Assembly (NCBI RefSeq): GCF_005239225.2
Contig: NC_133297.1
Location: 11,892,147 to 11,956,146, forward strand
Length of the DNA: 64,000 bases
Source: Populus alba
Lineage: Eukaryota > Streptophyta > Magnoliopsida > Malpighiales > Salicaceae
Direction: 5' to 3'
In this document: positions 37,401 to 49,089 of the stretch, in pieces
Position numbering within the stretch: the first letter of the stretch is position 1
How the letters are laid out: the number at the start of each line of letters is the position of its first letter
Notes under the pieces: generated by a model
The model's input: only the letters and a program-made list of their open reading frames with translations
The model's database searches: none
What the model was told of the DNA's origin: nothing
Position numbers and translations under genes: made by a program

Positions 37401-37924
37401 AAAACACATACCAAAGAGGAGCAAAACTTTCTTGGGTTGGGTTCAAAGGAAATTTGCCCTACCGACAATGGATGAAGGCAATTTAATGTACAGTACGACC
37501 GGAATGGTAATTTCACGATGAGCCTACGATCTGAATAAAAAGGATATAGAAAATCAAAAGAAAAATAGTAAAAATTGAATGTCATTGGGAAAGCTCAAAC
37601 ATATAATTTATATCAAAAGAGATGATTTTCCTTTTCCAGTAAAGGGAAACGTGGAACCGAAACTAAAGCAAAGTCGACTTTTGCTTCTTCTTCTTTTGTT
37701 TCTAACTATTTCACTTAAAGCAGTGTTATTAAATTTTTTTAGGTGAGTCTATTCAAAGATTCTGTGTTTAGTTTAAGTTAAATTAAAAAAAAAAAATTGA
37801 CAGATCAAATTTGGATAATAATTCAATTTGATTTGAATTTTTTAAATTTCTTTTAAATAATATTTTTTTTTGATGATATTAAATCCACTAATCCAATCCA
37901 TAATATTAACTATAAATTAGTACA

Positions 37925-38095
37925 ATGATTGTTTGAAAGTGTATTAAATATTATTTTTTAAAAAATATATATTTTTATTTATTAAAATTTATTTTTAATA
38001 TTAACATATTCAAATCATTTAAAAATATATAAAAAATATTTTAAAATTAAAAAATATAGTTAAATCACAGTGTAAAAACACAGTCTAAATTACAA
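37925..38095 (+). repeat. Copy of the dispersed AT-rich repeat near the GIP1-like promoter
   Basis: It starts TTGTTTGAAAGTGTATTAAA, has the TTTTTAATATTAACATATTC core and ends near AACACAGTCTAAA. It lies 420 bases upstream of the GIP1-like start codon. Confidence 0.5.
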
Positions 38096-38513
38096 ATTTT
38101 TTTTTTAAAAAAAAAACTCATAAAAAACCAAACCCCCTACGCCAAAACAAAACCACACAAAATCCCAACATCATATCCGTTACAGCAGTCACACCGTTAA
38201 TTAAATATCGCAAAAACATCTCTTTTGCGGGACCCACTAGATTCTCAAACGCATGCAAATCGAACGGCTGATAAGAACCGTAAGAAAATAAAACCAACAA
38301 ACTTGTTAGATCGAAACACTATAACTTAAAAAAAAAAACAAAAAACTGTTTATACTTTATACTTCTAAAGTAAACTATATAAATAAACCTAAAAGAGAGT
38401 AAAAAAAAAATATAAGAATAGGTTTTTGTTCCGTTTTGTTGGGAATCTGATAATCCAAAAGGAAGAGGCCGCAGACACACAAATAAAAAGAACAGATAGA
38501 GAGCGAAGAAGAG

Positions 38514-41500
38514 ATGGGGAGTGAAAGCAAACACGAAGTTATGCAGATACCGGGGGCGTCAAAAAAGGTAGTGCAGAATATTAAAGAGATTGTTAACAAG
38601 AACTGTACGGACGCAGAGATCTACTCAGTACTTTGCGATTTTAATATGGACGCTGATGCCGCTGTTCAAAACCTCCTTAATCAAGGTTACTTGAATTTTT
38701 CTTTTGAGTGTTTTTAGTGCGTGTTTTGTTGATAAAAATAGTGGCATTGAGTGGAGTACAGAGTTTTGTTTTGTTTTTGTCAAAAAAAAGTTTTGGCGTT
38801 GTTTAGGGTTCTGATAGTGGATTTTTTTTTTTTGATAAGGAAGATTTTCTTAATTATGTTTTTAGTATTCTCTGTTGAATTCTGTTTGGCTGTTGGGAAA
38901 ACTGTTCAAAATAACTAGTACCGTTGCGTTTTTCCTAAAGGCTTTTTAAATTTAATTTGATTTTCAATTCTTTATTTTATGCTATAAGAAAACGCCGAGT
39001 CCCCAATGCAGTTGCATCATATTAATTTTTTTTTAAAACGGAACTTGATTTTCTTTCTGATTTTAATTTACATCAATGCATTGATAAATGCTGGTGATTT
39101 TGTATTTGCTATTGTTTTCTAGAGTATGGATTGATGTTTAACTGTTTTTATTTTAGTGAAACATATACTTTTTTTGTAATCCCTTTTCGATTAGCGTGAT
39201 TTTGCTTGCAGAAATAGAATAAAAGAAATTGCAAATAAAAATTTCTCTTGGTGGGCAATATGTAGCTTTGATAAAGATATTTCGGCTTGAGTTACCCTTG
39301 GTGCCTTAATAGAGGGTTTATATGTGGATCTTGTTATTTGAAAATTCACTTCTTCTATAGTTAGTTGATCTAATTCATTTCTTAAATGTAAAGTTTACCG
39401 ATTGTGATGTGCTCGGTTAGAAGTCCTTATTAAATTAGTATTTTCATTTGTGTAGATCCTTTTCATCAAGTGAAGAGCAAACGTGAAAGAAGAAAAGAGG
39501 TACCTTATGTAAATAAGAGCTCAAGTATTTTTCCTTTTTTGGGGTAGGGAGGGGGAGGGGGCTGTATTCTTTCCATTTCAACGGATTATAAACTTTGGCA
39601 TGTGAAATGTGTCAAATGGTTTTTCTTTGGCTGTTTGGGATGTGTTGATGATTTCCCAAATATTGCCTATGAATTAACTTGTTCAGCATAAGAGATCAGT
39701 TTATAGGCTGATTTTTAGTAGTCAGGGATTTCAAAATCAGTGTTTAACAGCTGCTGAAGGTTTCTGTTGGCATATATCTGCTGCTTGGTTTTTTAGTTAA
39801 TTATGGTCTCAAGTATTTTTCTCTCCACTTTCTTTTACTCGTTTTATTTATTCTCTGTGCTGCACCAGATCAATCATTTTGCTATATTTGGCTTATTACA
39901 TCAACAGGCTCGCTTTATTCTCCTTACCATAGACTAGGGTTTTATTCATGCCTTATTATTTTTTTTTTTAATATCTTAGATTGCATTCCTGCAGATGAAG
40001 GAAACACAAGAATCAATGGCTCGGGGTAATAACAATGGTTATCATGGAGTTAAAGCTGGTGGCGAATATAATTTTGGGCTTGTACCATGTCAAATCAGCA
40101 ATAATGGTGTGTTTATTATACTGAACAATGTTAGATGCTTGTGGTGGATGAATTGGTGATACTGAGTTGGATTTGCTATTGTATATTCTTACTAAGTGAA
40201 CTTTTCTCCCCTTCAGACCTTGGTAAAGCTGCATATAGGAAAGAGAATGGGTCGGTTGCTCATCCGGGGCCTTCATCAACTTTAATATATCGTGTGAAAT
40301 TGAAAAATGAGCAGCCTTCATCCAACAAGTTAGTTCTATTACGAATTCAAGTCAATTGATCTCCAGTATACATCGAAGTTTTAAAACAGATTATCAATAA
40401 CTATACTATAATATACCCATACTTAGTTTTCTTCAATTTTATTTCATATTATTGATTAGTTTTGGTGGAGTAACTTAAAAATGTTAACTAATTTTTCTAG
40501 TGATTAGTCTCTGAATTCGAAAATGATGTTGCACGTACCTATCTGTCTCATGTCAAGTTTCCTCTTGTTTCAGCCGGCAAATGTTGTTTACTATGTCCTT
40601 TAAAATCTTCTTGCCAGTTTTATACACACATATTTGGGTATGTGTAAATGCATGCATGTATCCATCTCTCAGTTCTATCCATCGGATTTCTACCATGCAC
40701 AATTCTTCTCTCTCTTTAAATATCTCACAAGTTACCCCTTTCTTGAAATGGTATGAGTTCAGAAGAAACTCATGTTTGTGCTATAAATGTTCAGGGTCTT
40801 GCTGCCTTTTCTTTTAAGTTTAATTAGGAAAATGTTATTCTGTATTTGATAGTTACATGCTATATTAACATTTGAAAGTATATGATGCTATCTTTACAAG
40901 AAAAATGAGAGGGGAAAATATTTTAGTTCTTCTGAAAAGGCTTGAATTTTTTCCAAGTAGATTATGGCATTGCCTATCTCATTTTAGTTATAAATTTTCA
41001 TATAGATGAGAAGCAGGGGGTTTCTAATTTTTTCCAGGTGGATGCCTTGATTGCAACATTGCACTTGGTCCTGGGTGATGTTATGCAGTTAGGACTTTTT
41101 TGCCATCTTAGTTACCATCAGCATTCTTTACATAATTTGTCTCTTCCTTAGTTTTTAGCCTATTTAGTTTTGGAATTTGCTGCTTGTGCTAAATGGTTGT
41201 GCTTTTAATAACTTAATAGAGATATTTTTGAGATGAAATGAACTTTTTACCATGGAATTGACTTGATTGTAGATTATAGATTATAAGTTCATGACCCTAG
41301 CCCATTCCAAAAATAGTATCGCACTGTGAAATCTTTATTCTCGTCCAACTAGTTTCTAAGACTAGGAATTTCTATTATTCTTTTCTAGGTTTTACATTTA
41401 CAGTCTTTGTTTTTATGGGTTTTTTTTCTAGATGTGCAATCTTATTACCTCATTTGAATGTTTTGATGGTATAGACATTTCATTATTTCTTTGGATTGAT

Positions 41501-44500
41501 CTTGAAAATTCTGCTGCAGTGATTCTTGCAATCCTGATGACAGCAGGCAAACTAAAGCTACAGGAACTGGAGATACCATTTTGTCATCTGCACAATTGTC
41601 ATCAGGAACTCAAGCTGCTTGGTCAGGAGGTACTACAGGACATGTTTCAATGGCTGACATTGTTAGGATGGGCAGGCCGCGCAGCAAAGGTTCCCAAAAT
41701 ATGATGGACACTTCTTGCACACCTCAAGATGTAGTAGGTTCAGTATACTCATCCCAGTACTGTCATAAATCTTCATGTGATTCTTCTCCATCTCCACCAG
41801 AAATGCACAAATGTCTGCAATGCCCACATCCTTCTCAGGTGCCCGAGACAATTCACGAGTCTGATGTTGCTGCAAGCTCTCATGATGAATGGCCAGTGTT
41901 TGAGCAGCAAGCAGCTGCTGGTGGGTTATATAATTTTAATGTGTTTAATTCCTCCAGCACTGATATCTTTTCTAATCAATCTTACTTTTATGGTGATGGA
42001 ACTATTTCGAATGAAGACCACCAATTAGAGGAGGTACAAGCATCAGATAGGGATGCTGCTAACAAGAATCCAGGTTCTTATTGTGCTGAATCTGCCTTTT
42101 CATGTAGAGGACAGGAAAATGTGAATACTGTTGTAGGTGATTCTCATAGGGGTGATTGTTTACTGAAGGATAAAAATTACGATTCTCGGAGCTGCATGGA
42201 TGATCATTGTGAAGGTAATTCACATGGTTTTAGGTTGATGCTAATATTTGTTTCTCCTTTCCCAATAAATGTGAGTGATCCCTTGCCAAACAGTTATCAT
42301 GCGCTCTGTGAATGCCAACATTGCCTTTGTCAAAAAGCATATGGTGCTATGATTTACACGTTCTCACAGATCCAATATTTACCAGGAGTGTTTAAAGAAT
42401 CGAAAAATCTGCTATATTAGTTTTATCTAAGCTGCCCCAATTCAATTTAGTAAGCCTTTGTAATATAGCATGTAAAATTTCAAATGTCATGTAATAGATA
42501 TGATGGGCTGGGCTGCAGGTCTTAAACTTGACATGCCCATATCATTGCATGTGCATGTAGCCCTATTAAAAATAGCCTATCTCATGTGACAGCATTATTT
42601 CTTCAGTTCACCCCACTTCTTTGCCACCACACACAACCCAAAAAGTTCCAAGAACCTTCTCAATCCCTTCATCACTTCTCCCTTGTAGAACCCAAAAGGC
42701 CCTAAGTTGAACCCCGGATCTTCAAGAAACCAAAAAATTCCGAAACTACCAAAAGTTATTCTTTAAGAATCTCATTTTGCCTACCACTATCTTTTCTCTT
42801 TCACATTTCTTTCTGTTTCCCTCTCCTCTTGGTTTGGGGTTGACTTCTTTGTTGTGGGCTTTTAATTGGTGTGATGTAATGGAGCCTTTTTTTTATTTGG
42901 TTATGAAGGCGCATTTGATCAAGAGCAACAGGGAAGTTAAATTGTTTCAAGTCTGCTTATTTGAGGTCTTTTAAAAAAAAACAAAAATGAAGCAAACAGA
43001 TTCATCTCGCTTTTAAATCAAGAATAAGAATGAAGATAGCTTTTATAATTTTATTCTTAATTTTTAGCTCAATGTTTAAGACAATTGTTTCTAGGCAAGC
43101 CTGGTTTATTTTATTTTCTATTCTAGAGAAATTATGTTGGCTCTTAGTAATGGACACTGTTTTTCCTGCTGAGAATGGCCTGAAAAGGAGTTGCTATGTG
43201 AATTTAGTGGACTCTTATGAAAGCTTAAACCTAGTTTGGAAGATGACAAGAATTGAAGAGTCCCTGGTTTTTAAAGCATTGATTTATTAGAGTTTTGTTT
43301 TTAACTCCTTCGTAATTCATTTTAGGATAATTATCCTTGAGTGTCTGATTGAATTGAACCATTTCACATTGTTCCATCATTTTGTCGGCTCAAAAGAGAT
43401 CAAGTGATGATACTGCACAATTATTTAACTCAGCTTCCAGTGGCACATTGTGTTTTTCAAAATATTTTATGTGATAGGTCAGATGAAAATACTGCTTAGG
43501 TAATGGCCTATTAAATGAGAATGTTCTCTTTTCTGTTCTTTAATACTCCAAATATATTTTACAAGCCTTACTTTTTTCTTCTTTCCTTGTCCCATCACTG
43601 TGAATTTTAGGAACTGGAAGTAGCTTCCATTTACGTTTTCCAAATTGTGCTGCACCTTTGAATGATGAAGTATCATCAGTTGCTGTGAACTTTCAGCGGC
43701 TAAGTTTGGGGAAGGAGGAGCCTGCATTGCCTCCATCTGAGGATAATCATGCGGTGGTGTTTCCTGACTATATGCAAGCCTTTGCTGCTGACTGGTCACA
43801 TTTGAGTTTTGGTACATACAAATCTGGGGCTTACAATGCAGTCTCTGGGGGCTCAATAGCTTCAACTCCTGTAAAGACTAACCTGGAGGAGACTTCTGCA
43901 GCAGCAAATAGTTCATCTGCTCTGTGCAAGGAGATTAGGCACGGGTCTTTTAGCTTAATTCCAGTAGTAATATTTGTGTGCTTTAATGGCTCATTTTATC
44001 ACATGCTTTCTTTCTGCGCAGAAATCCAGAGCACCTTGATGAGTACCTTCGAGATGAGCAACTCAGATCCATATCCAATACACATCGATTTACCGCAGGT
44101 GTTGGGATTAATAACATGCATGTATATTCACAGCAAGAGCAAATGAGACAAAACATTCATGAAGTATCCCATAGGCACAGCCATCCATCATCTGTACCTG
44201 ATTCTAGTTTTAAGAAAACCCAAGAACGGGATTGTCCCTTGAATGTTAGGATACATCCACAAGCTAGGAACCTTTCTTCTCTTCATATGGAACTGGTAAT
44301 AATACTTCCAATATTTTGTTGTTTTTCTTCGTTTACCATTATAGTAACTTTTGATGATAAATGCTATCTAGACTTGTCTTCATTATTTAAACATGAATTT
44401 ATTGGAGAAGCTCTCATTGTTTACTGAATTACTTGCTAACCTGCCAAAAAGAAAATATTGGGTGGTTGTCATTTCTTCTCTTATAAATCCCATCTCTTTT

Positions 44501-46616
44501 CTGTGTTTTGGGATTTGTACCAAACTAAATTTGTTCATAGCCCCCTTCGTTTTGGTTTGGACTTCTCCTTTTCTATTCTCAGTTTCATCGCTTGCTCTTG
44601 GAACCAGTCTTGCATGACATGCTAACAGTGAAGATGAAATTATGATGCTGTTGTATTACATGTGGAGATTTATATTTTTTTTGTGTGCGCGATCTTTTCC
44701 TGCATTTCTTTATTGGTTTACTTCTGTTTCATAGTAGTTCTCTTTGATCTCAAATGGTTAAAGAATAGCAATGCCCCTGTGGTTGTAATTTTTTTTCTTG
44801 CAAGTCTAATTTTTCCATCATCAGCTGTTGGACAATATGGTTTATGTAGATAATATTGTCGGCCTTAATCTTTTTCTATTCAAACTGCTGGTATTTAATT
44901 TACTTTTTCTGGACTTTGAATTGCTGTATTTTAGTAAACATGGACTGTTAGATCCTAATCTCAGACATTCTGTTGCAGCAAGCTAGTGCAACAACTATGC
45001 CAACGGATATGTTTGCATCAAGTATTCAATCTTCAAGAGATTCTGATTATGCTTCATCTTTCCTTGGAACCCAATCAGTGCCCTCAAGATTTGATAGTAC
45101 TGTATCATCCACTGGCAATCCAGCCATCTCCCAGTCAGAGGTGTGTAAGGAATATCTGCTGAATTTTGAATTAGGTGACTTTATGTATTTGTGCCTGCAT
45201 ATTTTATGAGCATTTTAATTTGTTAATCTCTTAAAGAAAAAGATTAAGGTAAGGGACACAGAATTTCTCTGTGATGAATCTCTGAATAGATTTATGGAGA
45301 ATCATGGACCTCAGAATTCCAGGCTTCTATAACTACATCAACTTTGTATGCTTGATTTGCAAGATTAGATTAGGCTGCATACATGAGATTAAATTTCAAT
45401 TTTTAGTACAATCATGTTAATTGATTTTGATATAACTATAATATGTCAATGTGATGTAAATTGGTTTTGATAAACTATAATTCATAAAAACTTTGCTTTA
45501 TGGTGTTCATATGATTGATTAGTCCTGTATTGGCTGTTTGGCATCTAGCGTATTATTGTTACATGCCACCTATATACATGTCACATTGCAGTGCTAAGAA
45601 CCTCATAGGTGAATGCAACAAAGCTAATTTTTCTTCATTTGTACTCGTGAATGCTCAGATTCCGAGCCGGGTTGCTTTTTCTCTACCTATGTCATATTCA
45701 CCGACACTGCCCAGTGCTAATATTGTCCCACAAACCACACTTCCCCAGCATCTGTCAACTAATTTGCACAATCAGTCTATTGTTTCCTTGGAAGAGCTGG
45801 CCAATTTGACTGGCTATCCTGCTATGCCTCGGAACTATGCTCGTAATCCATCTGCTTTTCAGCAAGCTTATCAAGATAGCACTGTGTTCCATGATTCCCT
45901 GTCAAACATGGGCTACAGCCATGCACAATACAAAACAGGTGTTTCCAGGAGCAATTTGCCCTTGTCTGATGTGAACATTTCTGGTTATGGAGGTTTAGGG
46001 ATCCCTGCCAACTTTCCTGGAGCTGTTTTGCAAGCTGCTGCCCCTACTGGTTCTGCAGGTGGCTATGATATTTTCCATTCTCAGTATCAAGAGAGAAATA
46101 ATTTCACCACACGTCAACAGGTAATGGTAATAGGGTTCCCTCTGTTTTTGTATGAACATTCATTTTGCTTTGTCATGTGACTTGTGCAAGCTCTTTACAC
46201 TATCTTCAGTACTTAAAAAGAGATTTCTTTAATTTATTGTCCTTTGCTTTTGTAATTCTCTCTATTAAAAAAAAAAAAAACAGAACGATGGCTCTTCAAG
46301 AACGATGGCAGCCCTCCTAGACAACGGATATTTGAGTTTGACTGGACAGAGTCAACCACTTTCTGAATATCCACAAGGTCAGCAGCAGCGCTCACATGAT
46401 CATTGGTCCCTATTGCACACACATAATTATCAACAAGGTCAGCAGCTCTCGCAGGATTACGGTGCTCCATTTCATCATGCAAATGCTTATCATTCTCAAG
46501 CCGGAATCCGACCAGAACAACCACCCCAAAGCCTTAGTGACCTTAGTAGTTCTCAAGGGCCAGCACCCGAGCAATTACAACATCTCTGGCAGCAGAGCTA
46601 CTTATCATCTAACTGA
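38514..46616 (+). CDS. GBF-interacting protein 1-like (GIP1/DUF1296) protein
   Basis: Relative of Arabidopsis GIP1, a nuclear co-factor that promotes DNA binding by G-box bZIP factors. Ten exons: 38514-38685, 39456-39499, 39995-40106, 40217-40328, 41520-42214, 43611-43938, 44022-44295, 44979-45140, 45659-46120 and 46284-46616, giving 897 aa. Residues 12-73 form the GIP1_N domain, a UBA-like fold (IPGASKKVVQNIKEIV ... NLLNQDPFHQVKSKRERRKE). The rest is low-complexity, rich in Ser, Gln and Asn, with conserved islands (MADIVRMGRPR; SHLSFGTYKSGA; SLEELANLTGYPAMPRNY; a Gln-rich tail), as is normal for the family. Exon 6 probably ends at a GC donor (AG|GC at 43938/43939), which restores the Arg codon before NPEHLDEYLRDEQ; GT alternatives nearby would change two or three residues. 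All other introns are GT-AG. Arabidopsis At4g18150 is the likely counterpart. Function is inferred from the family. Confidence 0.88.
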
Positions 46617-47048
46617 TCAGACCACTTTGAATGAACAGCTGCTGATGGTTTCTGTAGCTCCTTTTGTGGCGAGTTAAAAAGCAGCAAATTAGGTTGTTTT
46701 TGCAGTTAAAAGTTAATCGACGGTTTGGCTCTGTCCAATTTGTAAATACTTTAAACAGGTTTATCCAATGCCTCAGTTTTTGAGATGCAGCACCCAAGTA
46801 TTTTGCCAAATTGATTGTGGCATGATGTCTTAAGTTTTGAGATGTAGCTTCGCTAATGTGTTTCTCCTCAATGCGAAAGTACCACACGTCTGCTTCATGC
46901 TATTAGTTAGAAAAATGATTCCATGGTGTTATGCTTTACAAGCATAATTCACCTCACCTTTCCGTGCTGTTAAAAATAGAGGGGGGAAAAAAGAGATTTC
47001 TATCTGATAGTTTCCTCGAAATTGAGAGCAGGTTATCATGGAAGTCTT

Positions 47049-47222
47049 CGTGTGGGCATGGTATAATTAATTTAAGCAGTTATACTGATTTAAAGTATTT
47101 TTTATTTGAAAGTATATTAAAATAATTTCTTTTAACGTGTGGGCATGGTATAATTAATTTAAGCAGTTATACTGATTTAAAGTATTTTTATTTTGAAAGT
47201 ATATTAAAATAATTTTTTTAAA
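47049..47222 (+). repeat. Recent 87-bp tandem duplication
   Basis: Two nearly identical copies (47049-47135 and 47136-47222) both start CGTGTGGGCATGGTATAATT and continue through GCAGTTATACTGATTTAAAG to ATATTAAAATAATTT. They differ mainly in T-run length and a base or two near the end, so the duplication is young. The unit includes the 5' part of the dispersed AT-rich repeat copy. Confidence 0.9.
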
Positions 47223-47345
47223 AAAAAATTATTTTTATCATTAATACATCATCTAAAAACATGTTAAAAAATATATATATTTTAAGCAAAATCAAAAGAA
47301 AAAATTTAAAATTTTGGGAATGCTGTGCATTCCCAAACATTCACT
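47085..47345 (+). repeat. Copy of the dispersed AT-rich repeat, partly duplicated
   Basis: It contains TTTGAAAGTATATTAAAATA, TTTTTATCATTAATACATCA and AAATTTAAAATTTTGGGAAT, and ends GCATTCCCAAACATTC. The end resembles the copy at 5375-5575, suggesting a subfamily with a TTCCCAAACA terminus. Confidence 0.5.
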
Positions 47346-47567
47346 TACTCTGGGAGTCGATCGACATGACGGGCATGCCAGATGGGAGGTAGGCAGGGCC
47401 AGGAATGCATATAAAGTATAAACTAGTTAATTAGAAGGTTGGTGCCACTTAACCTCCTCCTAAACATGATCATTCTTTTGGCTCCATGCAATAAATTTAT
47501 TCGTGCATAATGTGCTACATAAGCTCAGAAACCGAGCACAGTTCCTGTGTATTCGTTTTGTTTATGA

Positions 47568-48365
47568 ATGGCTGGAGCTGCAGACCTGACATTCCCTTCT
47601 GTTGGATCTGAAAGAATCATGGATCGAAGCCAAGGCTCGGAGAAGGTTAATAACCACAGACCGAGCATAGAACCAATCCTTATGGCCCCAAAATTGCCCA
47701 AGGCGGTTCCACCAGTTTCTTCAGCACCGGAGGGTGAAACTATCAGGCGTCCTCGTGGCAGGCCAGCTGGCTCAAAAAACAAGCCAAAGCCTCCTATTAT
47801 TGTCACTCGAGATAGTGCAAACGCACTCCGAGCCCATGCAATGGAGGTGAGCTCTGGCTGTGATGTGTGTGAGAGTTTAGCTAACTTTGCAAGAAGGAAG
47901 CAGCGTGGAATATCTGTACTTAGCGGGAGTGGTTGTGTAACCAATGTTACCCTAAGACAACCAACTTCATCCGGGGCAATTGTAACCCTTCATGGGCGTT
48001 TTGAGATACTCTCACTGCTAGGATCTGTCTTGCCCCCACCTGCTCCGCAGGGGATCACGGGACTAACTATCTACTTGGCAGGGGCTCAAGGGCAGGTTGT
48101 TGGTGGAGGTGTAGTCGGTGCGCTCATTGCTTCGGGCCCTGTAGTAATCATGGCTGCATCATTCATGAAGGCAACTTTTGATCGTTTGCCACTGGATGAC
48201 GATGAAATAACTGCGGCTGTGGAGAATCAGCATTACCAAAATGGTCGTCACCACCACCTTGATATTTCAGATTTGTACGGAATGCCGCAGAACTTGCTTA
48301 CCAATGGTGCTGTGACCCCTGAGATTTACTCTTGGACACCAGGGCGAACCATGTCAAAATCCTAG
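47568..48365 (+). CDS. AHL16: AT-hook motif nuclear-localized protein (AHL16 / TEK type)
   Basis: Nuclear protein that binds AT-rich DNA and forms AHL complexes through its PPC domain. Arabidopsis AHL16 (TEK, At2g42940) is needed for the nexine layer of pollen walls in the tapetum and for silencing of some transposons. A single uninterrupted 265-codon exon fits the intronless AHL clade. One type I AT-hook lies at 61-74 (core RGRP at 63-66, then AGSKNKPK). The PPC/DUF296 domain covers about 79-205 and contains GRFEIL (143-148). Resemblance to TEK extends beyond the domains: MAG start, [39 protein letters not shown] and an SKS end. The ATG at 47568 is chosen to match this; the ATG at 47564 is in another frame. 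Its neighbours also fit At2g42940. Confidence 0.93.
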   Translation: MAGAADLTFPSVGSERIMDRSQGSEKVNNHRPSIEPILMAPKLPKAVPPVSSAPEGETIRRPRGRPAGSKNKPKPPIIVTRDSANALRAHAMEVSSGCDVCESLANFARRKQRGISVLSGSGCVTNVTLRQPTSSGAIVTLHGRFEILSLLGSVLPPPAPQGITGLTIYLAGAQGQVVGGGVVGALIASGPVVIMAASFMKATFDRLPLDDDEITAAVENQHYQNGRHHHLDISDLYGMPQNLLTNGAVTPEIYSWTPGRTMSKS

Positions 48366-49089
48366 TTAGCAGCACATCTTCTAGTCTCTCAAATTGGCAA
48401 ATCATAATATTAATCAATGTTGTGTCATTTCACTATTGTTTTCGGGCTTCCTTGTAAGATTAGCTACCTGTTTTACCTGGCATGAACTATTTATTTTCCA
48501 TCAATCTGGAGTTCCTTCAAAACACAGTGCAAGGTTCGTGTGTGTGTGTGTGTGTGTGTGTAGAGAGAGAGGGAGATTCGTTTGGACACGCCTTTAAAAT
48601 ATGGCCTTGTGTTTGAATCAAAGAAAACATGCAAATCAGTGATGATCATTAAAATCTTAAGAAGCTAATTCATCGTTGGTGATTTTAGCTGTTCTTTGTT
48701 TCACTGGAGTTCAACCACCAGTATCAGAACGCATCCTAGTTCATTTAAAACATAGAAAATTTTAGGACTCATGGGACTCGAAAGAACCCGTTTCAAGTCA
48801 TGATATAATTCGCTAGAAACAACAATCTTAATTGGTTCATAACAATCCTGTTCCATCGCCTTTAATACCCATCCCAAATCATCAGATTCATGTTAGATTT
48901 CTTTGGATGCTGCAGCCTTCCCCCGGAAACCAATTCATGAACTTCTCCATTAACTTCAATCGAACTACATCCAGGTTCTTTGTCTATCTGCTTTTCTTTC
49001 AAAGAAAACCTTTGCTGCATTGCTTCTTCCAAATGACAGCATAAACATTCGACAGAAGTACAAAACTTGAGCTCTCTTTTGGATTCAAC
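48366..49089. other. Spacer downstream of the AHL16-like gene
   Basis: Probable AHL 3' UTR, including a (GT)n tract, then ordinary spacer up to the convergent PPR pseudogene. No further gene is seen. Confidence 0.6.
48538..48561. repeat. (GT)n microsatellite followed by (AG)n
   Basis: GT repeats run straight into a short AG tract about 170 bases past the AHL stop, probably in its 3' UTR. Confidence 0.9.

Larger units (their letters stand above)
32922..38513. other. Intergenic region between the TPK gene and the GIP1-like gene
   Basis: The TPK leader and promoter lie at about 32.9-33.4 kb. The stretch also holds a 30-base A run, a LINE relic, a solo LTR and two copies of the AT-rich repeat, each listed separately. 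At 33.8-34.5 kb the DNA is less AT-rich. There the minus strand has an 81-codon ORF (34431-34186) with two hydrophobic stretches and an acidic end (PIPEEHVAV). I cannot assign it, and upstream exons are not visible. Short ORFs on both strands at 33.8-34.2 kb overlap one another and are unconvincing. Confidence 0.55.
46617..47567. other. Spacer between the GIP1-like and AHL16-like genes
   Basis: The first few hundred bases are probably GIP1-like 3' UTR. A tandem 87-bp duplication and an AT-rich repeat copy follow, then about 220 bases of ordinary promoter-like DNA before the AHL start. No other gene is seen. Confidence 0.6.
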
